Positions 34,901 through 45,905 of a stretch of 64,000 nucleotides of DNA are shown here, piece after piece; within the stretch, counting starts at the first letter, position 1; each line of letters starts with the position of its first letter. Source of the DNA: Paulownia fortunei (lineage: Eukaryota; Streptophyta; Magnoliopsida; Lamiales; Paulowniaceae); contig CM033106.1 in the NCBI GenBank assembly GCA_019321725.1, positions 27,392,118 through 27,456,117 of the forward strand, given 5' to 3'. The notes below the pieces were generated by a model. It was not told the DNA's origin. It did no database searches and worked only from the letters and a program-made list of their open reading frames with translations. The translations under genes and the position numbers were made by a program.

Positions 34901-37900
34901 GATGATCGCACTCGAATGACATGGGTATATCTTCTTAAACAAAAATCTGAAGTGAGTCGTAATCTCCGAACCTTCTTTACCTTGATAAAAACTCGATTTG
35001 GGGTTAGCATTGAAGGTATTAGAATTGATAATGTTAGGAATTGCTTCAATCAATTTTTGTCACCATTACTCAAAAAAGAAGGTATTATCCACCAATCCTC
35101 TTGTTTTGACACTCCCTAACAAAACGGAGTGGTTGAATGTAAAAATAGACATATCATTAAAGTAACCCGAGCCTTACTCTTTCAAAATCAAGTTCTAAAA
35201 GGATATTAGGCAGAAGTTGTTTTGACTTCCACATACTTGATTAATAAAATACCCTCTAAAGTCATTAATTTCATAAGTCCTTTGAATTATCTCAGTGAGT
35301 TCTTTCCAAGGAATAATTTTGACTCATAAATTCCTCTAAAAAATATTTGGTTGTATCTCATATGTTCACATTCATAAACACTAGCGAAGTAAACTTGATT
35401 CAAGATCCAAAAACCCTCAAATGCATCTTCATAGAGTATTCAACCACTCAAAAAAGATACAAATGCTATCATCCGTCCTTAAGAATTTTTTTGTGTCAAA
35501 AGATGTCTCATTTAATGAGAATCAACCCTATTATAATCAAACTTATCTTATGTGGGAGGATACTCAAAAGAAAGAAAAGTATATAGAGTGACATGTTCTT
35601 GCTTAACATTCTTACATTCCAGCAGCTAATCCTCTTAAACAATAATATTCTAATCCCCTGAATCTTCCAGAGAAGCCACCACGACTAATCTAAATTTGTG
35701 TCTTTGTCCAATGCCAATCCCTGGTTGTGAGCTTATTCAAATTTAACATGAAATTTAACCTGAAAAAACTCTAGCAACTCGGCCACTACAGGTTTATACA
35801 AGAAGGTCACAACCTATCCAAACTCCTTTGCGAGCTCAAAATTCTGAGCCCATATCAGATACTTTTCCTATTCTTCCATCAATTCTTCTCCTAAAATTAA
35901 TGACCTTGATTAACTTATAGTTCTTAGGAAAGGTGTTAGAAAATGTACTGAACATTCTTTGTATCCTATAGCTCATTACTCATCCTTTGAGAATTTCTCT
36001 CCTACACATAGAGCTTTTCTCATAAAAATTAGCAGCATTCAAATTCCAAAAACATTGTTTGAGGCATTAGGAAATAAGAATTTGAAGGAAGCCATGAGAG
36101 AAGAGATGATGCTCTAGAAATGAATCACACGTGGGAAATAGTTGAGTTACTTAAAGGAAAAAGAATAGTGGGGTGTAAATCAATGTTCACATTGAAATAT
36201 AAAGTTGATTGGAGTTTAGAAAAATATAAGGCAAGGTTAGTAGCAAAGGGGTATACTCAAATCTAGGAGTAGATTATTAGGACACTTTTGCCTCGATTGC
36301 CAAAATGAATACCGTTGTATTTTACTTTCTTTAGTTGTTAATTTTAGATGGCCAATGCAGCAATATGATATAAAGAATGCATTTTTACACGGTGACTTAG
36401 ATGAAGAAGTCTATATAAATCTTCTATCAAGATTCAGTGATTATCTCTCTAAAAATAAAGTGTGCATATTGAAGAAAGCAATGTATGGCCTGAAATAATC
36501 ACTAAGAGCATGGTTTGGGAGATTTACAAAAGCTATGCTAAAAATGGGATATCGTCAAAATCAAGGGGATCACACACTTTTCATAAAGCACTCGGCTGAA
36601 AGGGGAGTTACTGTCCTTATTGTTTATGCTGACGACATAATTATGACATTTGATGACGAGGAAAAAAGGAAATCACTCAGAAGAGAACTTGCTGCAGAAT
36701 TTAAGATTAAAGAACTTAACAAGTTGAAATAGGTCCTTGGTATAGAAGTTGCTCAATCTGAGAAGGGAATTTTTATTTGTGAACAAAAAAATGTCTTGGA
36801 TTTGTTGAAAGAAACTGGCATAATGAATTACATACCATGTGAGACTCTAATTGACCCTGTCCAGAAACTAGATATTTATGAAGGAGGAGTTGAGGTGGAC
36901 GAGGGATAATATGAAAGAGTAGTTGGGAAGTTGATCTATCTATCAAACAATCGTCTACGCATTGCATTTACAGTTAGCCTAATAAGTTAGTTAATGCACA
37001 AACTGAAGGAATCTCATCTTCAAGCTACTTACAGAGTACCTAAAAGCCAACTCCTGGGAAAGATATTCTCTACAAGCGGCATGGAACTCTAAAACTAGAA
37101 GGATATACGATGCAGATTATTGCACATTGCTACGAGGAAATTTGATAACTTAGAGGAGTAGAAAGCAAATAGTTGTCTCAAGATCGAGTATCGAACTCAG
37201 TGCAATAACAGAAGGAATTTGTGAACTACTATGGTTGAAGATTATCTTGGAAGACTTGAAGATTAAATGGGAGGGACTTATAAGGTTATATTGTACAATA
37301 AACTGGCTATTAGTATTGCCCATAATTAGGTACAACAGGATCAAACAAAACATGTAGAGGTGGACATGCATTTTATAAAAGAGAAACTAAAAAGTGGGTT
37401 GATCCGCACTCCTTATATGTTCCAACTCGTGGCCAACTTGCAGAAGTGTTTACTAAGGAACTTTCTAATCCTGCATTCATAAATATTTTAAACAAGTTGG
37501 GGATGCGCTAAATCTCTACTAATCAGCTCGAAGAGGAGTGGTGAAGATTTGAATACTAGGATTAATTATAGAATCTGATTTGATTGATCGCAGGACATGA
37601 TTTGATCTGATTTGATTGCAAGACATTATTTGTACGTATTTTATGGGACTGCTACAGTTCCTACATTAGGATAGGATCTGCAATGATTTTGCTTTCATTT
37701 GCAATTGATTCTATAATTATAAGTATTAGTCAAACCTTTAGAATAGTTTACCTTCCTAGAATAGATTGATCAGTACTGTATATATATTTGTATACTCTGT
37801 TTGATTGTTACAAAAAAATGAATAGAGAATTTCTCTATAGATGTGAAGACTATATTTTACATTTGCTTTGAGTGGACATCTGTAAGTTGTGCGGGTATGC

Positions 37901-40900
37901 TGCTTGATGTAGGAATAAGAACAAGAAATGTATAAATTCGTACCTGTGATAAGTGGGGCGCATTACTATTCAAACCTACTTCTTCTCGTGCTGAACTTAT
38001 TTTCTTGTGCATGGTAATAAGTAGGTGTCCATAAGTTAATTTTGGTTCTTGTTCCAAAGTTTGGACAAAGCTGTAAGTAAGGGCACCGGTTGCGTCACCT
38101 GTAAAAGCCTGGACAAACATAATTTATTTAATTAATTTTCATTGCTAATGTGTAAATTGTGTACTAAAGTTACTTTGATTTTAACGCCTACGAACGGTTG
38201 CATGAAGTTGATCTTATATGTTGCGAGATTTGAAGCAATAAATTTCTAGCCCTTTGACACTTTTAGCATAGATTAGTAAAACTTACATGCTTTGCACGTA
38301 AAGATTATGACCATAATAAAAATTATTAATAACAAAATGTTATTAAACATACATTTTATTTGTATACTTAATTCTTATTATTATTGTACTTTGATTTTAA
38401 TCCTAATTGTTTTTTTAACAAAGCTCCAGTTATATATAAAAAAAAACATCATTCTACCATTAATCATTTATTTTAAAAAATATGAGTAATAAAACGTACA
38501 ATATTATTATAATAATTACACGCCATATGAATTTATTTAAGTAATATTTAATACAGTCGAAGGCAACAATGGATGAGAAAACAATCGCTCAAAAATTTTG
38601 ATTGAATAAAGTATTTAAAGATACAAAATTATTAAATATTTCAAAATTTAAGTAATAATTAATTAAGTAATATTTTATCTATAAACTAAGTAATTTTTAC
38701 TCTATAAACAATTATTATTTAATTTTTTGGTTGGATTGGTTCTTCTTTTTTTTTTTATTTTGATAATTCGAGTTATTCCCTTTTTATTTGGTTTCATAGA
38801 ATTTTTGCCATTTTTTTTTTGAATTTTCTGTTATTTCTTCAATTATCCAAAATTTAGTTGTTGATATGATATTTCTTCTTCTTTTTAATTGATAAAATGA
38901 TAACAACACAACAAAATCATGAATAGAATAGAAACACTTAATTTTATAAGTTCAGTATAAATCAATATCAATTAACATTTTTGAGAAAAATAAGGTAAAG
39001 TTGTAACAGTAAATGAAGCGTTTGCTCAATTTCATAACTCAAAAAGATTTCATCCACATTGTTGAATATGTATTGTTATATGAATATAAATACAAAAATG
39101 TTTTTTTGTTCCTATAACATGGCTTACTTTTATCTTGGTACTTTGAAATGAGGGTTGACAATTTACATATATCATCTTTCAAAATTTGACACATTTAATC
39201 CAATTTTCAGCACGTGCCCGGTATATGATGCATGAATTTGTGGACTTTTCAAAAATAGATGAACAATTATTGATGCGAATTTCTTTATTGGTTGTTTTTA
39301 TAAGAAAAAATGCCAGAATTTCTCTCCAAAAGCTTTTTCATTTTTTTCCTTCAAAAGACAACGAAAATGAGTGAGGAAAAAGAAGTGGAAAAAGATATCG
39401 TTCATTAAAATGTGTAATTAATGAATAAATCTCATAGTTGAGATCTAATTTGGATCAAGTCGCTTCAATCATTTTTTTTTTTTCTCTATTTTTTAGAATA
39501 CAATCAATATGTTTTTGGCAATAAATTAAATATATTTTGAAGATGATTCATTTATATTTGTCATGAACTATTCCTTGTATGATAAGAAATAATAGTGGAC
39601 TTTGATAAAGTAAATTAACTTATTTAATTTATGGTAAATAAATTTGATAGTAAAATAATTTCAAATCATTATTGAGGATTAAATAATTAAATATATGATA
39701 AAGTATGCACATTAAGTTAACTAATAAAAAACAACTTATATCAGATAAAATCAAAGTAAGAATTACCAAAATTTTCACTATAAATTATTCTAAATAAGAT
39801 TTTTAAAATATATTATTTATACACAGTTCTTGCAATGCATTATATATGATCAAAATGCTAAGCATTAATCAATATATTTTTCAACTTTTGTAATGAAATT
39901 TTCTCAATTAACGTAATCTTCTTTCTCTTTATTTTTATTTTTTTTTGTGGGGTGGGGAATTGGGTGGGGGGTAAGGGTAATCTTCTTAGTTAATCAAGAG
40001 ATAAATTAAATATTTTAAACACATTTGATTTTAAATAGTATTTCACATGCATAGTTGAATTTTTATACTTATTTTAAGTAATATCCGAATTTCACCACAA
40101 ATATTGATATTCCATTTATTTTTTCTTTTAAATATTTTACAATGGCACCTTTTAATCTATTCACTTCTAATTCTTTTGTTTTTAAAATTTGCATATTATA
40201 TTTAATTTACTAAAATTTAATACTATCATGTTGATAATGTATATTTGATATTTTCTAATAATATACCTCCATATAAGTAAAGTAAAATATTATGTTGAAA
40301 ACAAAAGGGATTGAAATTATAATATATTTGAAGGAAGAGCAATAATTCTAAAACTACAATGTCTACTATGAGATTTAAACTTTAATAACTGAAAGTTATA
40401 CTAAAATTTACTCTGGGGTTAAGTACGATATTTCTGATGCAAGAACTTTTTAAGTCTTTTTGTTGTCTTAAATTTTCTTTAGGATTTTTTATCTTATTGG
40501 TTAGGCATAATTGAAAAAAGTTTAAAAGAAAATCCAACAAGAGTGAAATAAATATTTTTTTTACTCTTTTTTTTAAACCTTAGCTTTCAAAAATCGAATT
40601 TAAAATCTCACATCATAAATTTAAATTCTAAAGTTACTGCTTCTAAGTGTATTTTGACTTTTAGTTAACTATGAATAATTATTTTTTTATTAGTATGATT
40701 ATTTATTGTTACTCAATTTTTAATTAAGATTATCATAATAATAGGATTTGTTTTAATCAATTGAACATATCATAAAAAATTAAATAGATAATTGAAATTA
40801 AATTAGGGTTTGAAAGTTCTAGATGAAGAATTTTATAGAGTCTATCCAATATATGCTAATATTATATTTATGGCAAAATTCAGGTACCATTTAGAGCATT

Positions 40901-43684
40901 ATAAACTTTGTGTATCATATTGACATAAATAGCAAAATTTGAGTACTAAATGATCTGTATCCTAACTTTTAATAAAATCTTAACTATTTTGGTATTAAAG
41001 AAAAGCCATTAAAATATACTATGTGTAACTTTTCATATTATAACATATTTATCTCTATAAGAATATGTTAAACTTTTTAAAAATAATTTATCAGATAATT
41101 AAAGATCAGCGTTAATTATTGATTTTTCTCCGACATTATTTCAAAATAGTGATATATAATTGTATTTTTAATTATATCAGACACAGTAAGAACTTAAAAT
41201 TAAAATAAATTGATTGATATCATTAATACGTATTAACTTTTGCAATTTCAATCAATCAAACCAACCAATAAATTGATTGATATCATTGATATGAATCATT
41301 GTCAGCTTTTGAAATTCTAATCAATCTAACAAATAAATTGATTGATATCATTAATATAAGTTTTTTAATTAAACAAATAAAAATAAATAATTATCAATTT
41401 ACTTAATTGTCCTTAAATCAATAGGAACTTTTGTCAGTTCAAAAGTTTCAAGAAATTTACAAAACTATTCACATTTATAATAGTAGTACAGAAAATATTA
41501 AGCCCTTGACTCGGAATAACATTTGCTTGCCTTTCCTAATGTCTGATAGTGTTGAAACAAAATTATGAGATAACATAAAGCAAATTTTGACATCAAATCA
41601 ACATGGTACATCAAGGGCTAATAGTGCTGTTAAATCTTTGAATTTAATGTAACAGAGGATGGGTGTAATTTATAAGAATGTTGGGACCTTAAAGGTTCCA
41701 AAAGTGTAAATGGAGAGCTTTATAAACAAGAAGCACATTATGTAACTGTCCACATTACAATGACCCAAAGAAAGTAATGAATGATTTAGCAGATGTAACA
41801 TGAACAAATTTTACGGATGGTAATAATTTGGAAATTCAAGGAGTTCCTTTGACAAAGATATTCACACAAATGCAGAAAGATTGTCATATGTCCAGGAATC
41901 TATATTGAATGACGAGAAAGCCAGAGGGAAGATTCAAACATTTAGATTCATTTAGAACTTGTTTAGTATTAGATACTTTAGGTCCAATTCTCCAGCAATA
42001 TGACTGTCATTGAGGAGGCACGTATGAAGTATAAGGGGTGAAAGCTTGAGTACTTGGTGTTTGCTATTACTAAGGCACAAACCAATCACTGTCTTAAGTG
42101 AGAGCTGCTTGGTTTAAATAAGAAATACTATGAATTAATCTAGGAGGAAAGAAAGAAATATGACTACCTACCGTGGTATCTCCAGAGTTTTGATGATCAT
42201 CACAGGCGCTGATAGAGATTGCATATCCCCCACTGGTACCTCTGTATGCATGTGGAGTACGGTGATCCTCCCATTTATAATATCCTTCCCTGATTAAATA
42301 AGATGAGATACTTTATGTGATATATAACTGAAGTGATTTCCACAGTTATTAAGTTCATATATAGAAACTCTGACCTGTTTATTCTGCAAACATTTGGAAG
42401 ATCTAGAAATGTCCCACTAAAGCAAGTGTCTATGATGGAAACAAGTGTTACTCCTTTGGGTAGGGGCCTAACAATGGTGGCATTAATTTCATCATCTAAT
42501 ATCCTTCCCTCGGTTTCATAGTCAACAGGCAATAAGGATTCATCATATCCATCAAGCTCATCTCCATCACGGTCTCTCACTTGTGAGCCATGGCCAGAGT
42601 AGTGAAAAACCAAGGAGTCCCCTGACTGACAACCTTGGACGAGCCAACGCATGGCAGCTCGGATATTTTTCTTTGTTGGAATACGGGAGTTGTCCTCTTC
42701 TTCTGCATTGCATTATGAAAGTGAGGAATGAGATACTGGGCATTGGTATGTGCTTTGAGGTTTTCTTCTTTATACCAGGACCCATAGAGTGGAGCTCCAA
42801 TTACCTTTTTAGTTGTCTATGTAATCTGGTGTAATTGTGAGGACTACAAGCTCTGGATGAAATTGTGCAACATAAGCTTGATGCTAGAAATTTTTTTGAC
42901 TAATATAACATTGAGATCCTAACATTCCATATTTCAAAGTTTCATACCTCTGGCCAGTAAAGTCAATCAAATTCGGCTTATTACAACTCTTTGGTGGATT
43001 TTTTTTTTTTTTCTAATGTTCCTCGTGTGTTCCAATTACAGTGCTGCCAGAGTTCTTACATGTGTATATTTACTTAATATGAACATTAGAATGGCCAATG
43101 CTAGTTAAAGCCAATGTGAGATTCAGCCTAGACATCTCTTTTTCAAAAGTTCTTTTCAGAATATAAGTTTGTTCTTTTGATCTTTGAACTCCTGCACATA
43201 CTTATCATGCAAATAATTATGCATAGAATTTCGTGATTTCCGGGGTAATGCAGCCAATACCTGTTAGCACAAGAATGGAGGATCTTGGAAACCCAAACCT
43301 TTCAACCAAAAGTTTTTTCATGTATAACACATCGTTGATGCTGCCATTAAGACTTTGTTTATGTCCCTTGTAGGTAATGCCACACAGAAAAGCTCGTTTA
43401 CGTCCATGAGCAGGAAGAGCGTATAGCTGTGGTTGTACTTGATAAACTCTAACCGTGTTCACTGGTTGGTAAGGTCTACGACAAGCTGCATAACCTGGGT
43501 TAGTCGCATACGTGTTTCTAGACATGGAATTGACATTACCACTGGCTCCAGATGGAAGGTAGCCATTAGAGTTGCTCTGGAGTGTTGTAAAGCGACGACA
43601 GGCCGGACAACATAGGGTTTGTGCCTCAAGTGGCACCAGAGATGGCATCCCGCACCAACTGCAGCTAAGTCTCCTACTTGCCAT
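31975..43684 (-). CDS. Type I metacaspase (metacaspase-3-like), array member C, with two large intron insertions
   Basis: Five exons, 43684-43261, 42702-42375, 42289-42172, 38108-37944 and 32034-31975, give 364 residues, all in frame and close to B. The LSD1-type finger (CSWCGMPS ... CCPACRR), HGRKRAFLCG, catalytic His in HYSGHGSQ, DGDELDGYDE and catalytic Cys in DTCFSGT are present. The C terminus is EPLLSSSHKFDIYSKP. Intron 3 is about 4.1 kb and intron 4 about 5.9 kb, against 0.85 and 0.9 kb in B, because of an unidentified AT-rich insertion and a copia element. Splice sites look normal (CAG|GTACGA at 37944; CTGTAG before 32034), so expression depends on splicing out both insertions. A transcript ending early would lose the last 19 residues. 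Confidence 0.9.
32818..33125 (+). repeat. 5' LTR of the copia element
   Basis: It starts TGTTGAAGATTTGAATGC and ends GAATTTCTCTATA. It pairs with the 3' LTR over its whole length, with many substitutions. The last dinucleotide is TA rather than the usual CA. Confidence 0.9.
33126..33138 (+). other. Primer-binding site of the copia element
   Basis: TGGTACCAGAGTG directly abuts the 5' LTR. It closely resembles the TGGTATCAGAGC complement of the initiator methionine tRNA 3' end used by most plant copia elements. Confidence 0.8.
33356..34122 (+). pseudogene. Decayed copia gag
   Basis: The stretch holds gag (UBN2-type) signatures split over two frames: WDEEDSLIMSWLWNSM near 33458-33505, and a second piece 33661-34122 with YVERERIFEFLAGLN and FDHDRVQIL. 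A frame break and stop around 33565-33660 separate them. The zinc-knuckle region that should follow is not recognisable. Confidence 0.75.
34330..35220 (+). pseudogene. Decayed copia protease and integrase
   Basis: A protease remnant near 34352 reads VIDSVATNHMT, where the active-site Asp-Ser-Gly has Val for Gly. The pre-integrase motif WNHHHRLGHPSF lies at about 34651-34686. Integrase core pieces include FVTFIDDRTRMTWVYLL (34885-34935) and a C-terminal piece NGVVECKNRH after an in-frame stop at 35117-35119. Frames are interrupted repeatedly, so it is non-functional. Confidence 0.8.
36090..36910 (+). pseudogene. Decayed copia reverse transcriptase
   Basis: Recognisable RT pieces are KYKARLVAKGYTQ (36217-36255), QQYDIKNAFLHGDLDEEVY (about 36358-36414), AMYGLK and the active-site block VLIVYADDIIM (about 36613-36645). 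Stops (e.g. after AMYGLK and after ELNKLK) and frame changes break it. The DD of YADD is intact but the frame is not. Confidence 0.88.
37140..37470 (+). pseudogene. Decayed copia RNase H region
   Basis: The peptide KHVEVDMHFIKEKL (about 37349-37390), preceded by LAISIAHN, is the standard C-terminal RNase H signature of plant copia pol. Surrounding codons include several stops. It is followed by the purine-rich tract and the 3' LTR. Confidence 0.8.
37529..37538 (+). other. Polypurine tract of the copia element
   Basis: CGAAGAGGAG immediately precedes the 3' LTR start (TGGTGAAG at 37539). This is the expected position for the plus-strand primer. Confidence 0.65.
37539..37839 (+). repeat. 3' LTR of the copia element
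   Basis: It starts TGGTGAAGATTTGAATAC and ends GAATTTCTCTATA, followed by the target duplication GATGT. It ends 104 bp from the splice donor of metacaspase C exon 4. Confidence 0.9.
38272..41492. mobile_element. Unidentified ~3.2-kb AT-rich insertion in intron 3 of metacaspase C
   Basis: Intron 3 of B and C align up to GACACTT(TT)AGCAT (C position ~38271) and again from AAAATATTAAGCCC (C position ~41493). In B these two points are adjacent (about 25519-25526, read on the plus strand). The C-specific DNA between is extremely AT-rich, has no long open frame and no recognisable transposase or RT motif, and shows no clear terminal inverted repeat or target duplication. It contains a 64-bp tandem repeat near its right end. 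It could be a non-autonomous transposon or filler DNA. A matching deletion in B is possible but less likely, since B matches the size of introns in A. Confidence 0.6.
41204..41361. repeat. ~64-bp tandem repeat, about 2.4 copies
   Basis: The motif AATAAATTGATTGATATCATT recurs at about 41204, 41267 and 41332, with similar sequence between copies (for example TTTGCAATTTCAATCAATC against TTTGAAATTCTAATCAATC). It lies inside the AT-rich insertion of metacaspase C. Confidence 0.8.
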
Positions 43685-45905
43685 CTCTCTGGTTTCCTAT
43701 AATTTTTGGGAGTTGGGAGGCAACGGAAGGATTTATATTAGGGATCTCAGTCTGCTGCTAGAGAGCATTTTGTTTAGCACAAGTTGCCAAGTTTCTGTTT
43801 CTTTATTCCATGCCGGGATGGTGTTAGAGAATTAGATTCATGTCTTTATTTCCTTTTCATGTAATGCTTTGTGTACAATTAGCTCGCTAGGAGAATAATA
43901 TCTTGTGGACTTTTGTCATTGGATATAAGCGAATCCTAAAATAGGTCAAAAGAAAGGAAGATTGTTCTACACATGAAAAGAAGTTCATCATGTGATGACA
44001 TCGAACTCTTACCAACATAGTTCTGCTCAGATATGAACTGAATTATATTATTCGTATTGTTTTTCCATCTTCATTCCTGGAATCAGAGGAATTCAACAAC
44101 TTATAGGTAGGCTGCTACTCCAAATTAATAAAACTTTTTTTCCGAGAGAATCAGATTGTTGGATTATATTGTGCACCTTATATGTTGTTAGCAAAGAACA
44201 AAAGTAATTTTTCATCATATGATACAGTTCCAAAGTCCTTCCAAAGTATTACCTATGAGTGCGTTATATTTCAGGTCTAAAAGTTTATCAAAGACTCAAC
44301 CTTTCAAGCAATTCGAAAGGTCCAGGTCAAGGTGGGGTCTTTTGAGAATAAGAATTGTTTGTGTTTCCAAACAACAGATTCGTATAATTCTAAGATTTGG
44401 ATTGAGACTTAATCCCACTGTGGCAGTGACAGGGTGACTTATTGTAGATGAATGCCAGTTTGATCGGCTGGAGGAATATGTACCCATGTCCTAGGCGAGA
44501 AAATTCAGCAATTTTGTAGCAATTCAGCAACTTTGTCTGCTACGCATTTGATGCCATACTAATCAGGTTATCACCTTTTTTTGGGAAAGAAAGAATCATG
44601 ATTCATTCTGTTCCATGGCCAATTCTCCAGTGCCAAAGCTTCACTCTTTTGTTGCATAATTTTGGTTCAAAAGGTCATTTGTAGTGTGCAATCATGGCTA
44701 GCTTTACATTGATGTTTTAGTTTGACATAAAGACCTTATATGCGTATTGACCTACAGTTATCAATCATATCATGGGAAAGAACAAACTTTTTGCTTTCTC
44801 AAAATTTAATTATAATATATACAGTCTGATATCTTTTTGGGCTCTGCTTTCCCATATGCATGCCATACACAGTAAGGTGCACTGTGGCTAACATTATGCT
44901 GTACACTGCGCCTGCTTCAAAATGCACAAGTATATGATAAATGCAATGTTATTACTTATGTAAACAGTTGTTCATGTTGGCTTTCTGATAGCCAACACTT
45001 TTCAGCTTACAATACTTGTTTTGAGATCCCTTTGCACTATGCCTTCTCATTTTGAGAGTTAGTGAAACAAGTGTATCATGTATGCCATTTTTTTACCTAT
45101 TGCCATGGTTCTGATACAAACACACTAATAACAAAAGTAGGAGGAGGTTCTGTTATGAGCTTTGACTTCATATTTCTCTTAACCCTGGATCAGTCATATT
45201 AGGGACATGAAACATATGTTATTATGTTGACCATGACTTAAAGTAGTGGTACAATCTTGAATCATGGCACAGAATTTAGCGCAGGGAGACTTACTGCAGT
45301 CAAGGGCAGAATCAACCTGTGGGAGGAGGCAGGAGGAAGCTAGATCAGAGTCTATGCACCTGAAAATCTTTTGTCACTCGCCAAGTGAGGTGAATACCTT
45401 TGCTAGCTGGTATTATGTTAAAGTTGTACAACTTTGTTAGCTATCTATGTTAAGTTGAAATTATTGGAATAACACAAATCTCTCTTCTGTAATCTGAAAG
45501 AATTTAGTTTCATCTGACTGGATAAAATAAAATTTCTTGGAAAGAAATGTGCAATATCTCTGTTCTTTATGAGAAATACAACTAGGAATTGTGAGTAGCA
45601 GGAGAGATGGAAATGGTAATTAAATTCCAAAATCTGTATATACGACAAAGCTCAAATTATATTAAAATTAAGTATGAAACTCTGCCAATACTCCTTACCA
45701 TTGACATGGCTGTTACAAGAGGACCTGCAGCAATATGGGAACGAACAAACAGTTTGAAGATCATGAACGAAAATGCTGGACATATCGGAGTCAGCAATCA
45801 CTGAAGAACAATTTTTTGAGGGGATGAAGCCTGCCACAAAAAATTTATCAAAAAACTTTGATGCCTTTTTTAGTTTGTTTTTAATTGACATTTCACTCTG
45901 CTCAA
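43685..45905. other. Intergenic region between metacaspases C and D
   Basis: It matches 27728-29500 with one copy of the 305-bp block and ends duplication unit 2 near 45350. From there to 45905 the sequence is unique. The open frames here, including 44296-44487, are not protein-like. No gene is seen. Confidence 0.6.
43731..43738 (-). promoter_or_regulatory. Putative TATA box of metacaspase C
   Basis: ATATAAAT on the minus strand about 47-54 bp upstream of the ATG at 43684. It is conserved in position with the element of B. Confidence 0.45.

Larger units (their letters stand above)
32818..37839 (+). mobile_element. Ty1/copia LTR retrotransposon, complete but decayed
   Basis: The element is about 5.0 kb with two LTRs (32818-33125 and 37539-37839), a primer-binding site at 33126, a purine tract before 37539, and internal remnants in the copia order gag, protease, integrase, reverse transcriptase, RNase H. 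The 5-bp target duplication GATGT flanks it at 32813-32817 and 37840-37844. Metacaspase B keeps the empty site (GATGT at 25074-25078 in otherwise matching sequence). Every internal domain carries stops or frame breaks and the LTRs differ at many positions, so it is old and not autonomous. It lies in intron 4 of metacaspase C in the opposite orientation to that gene. Confidence 0.93.
29510..45350. repeat. Segmental tandem duplication, copy 2 (contains metacaspase C)
   Basis: This is the counterpart of 21770-29500. It measures about 15.8 kb because of the copia insertion (32818-37839) and the 3.2-kb AT-rich insertion (about 38272-41492). Removing both leaves about 7.6 kb, close to copy 1. The copies are head-to-tail, so unequal crossing-over is the likely origin. 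Confidence 0.85.
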
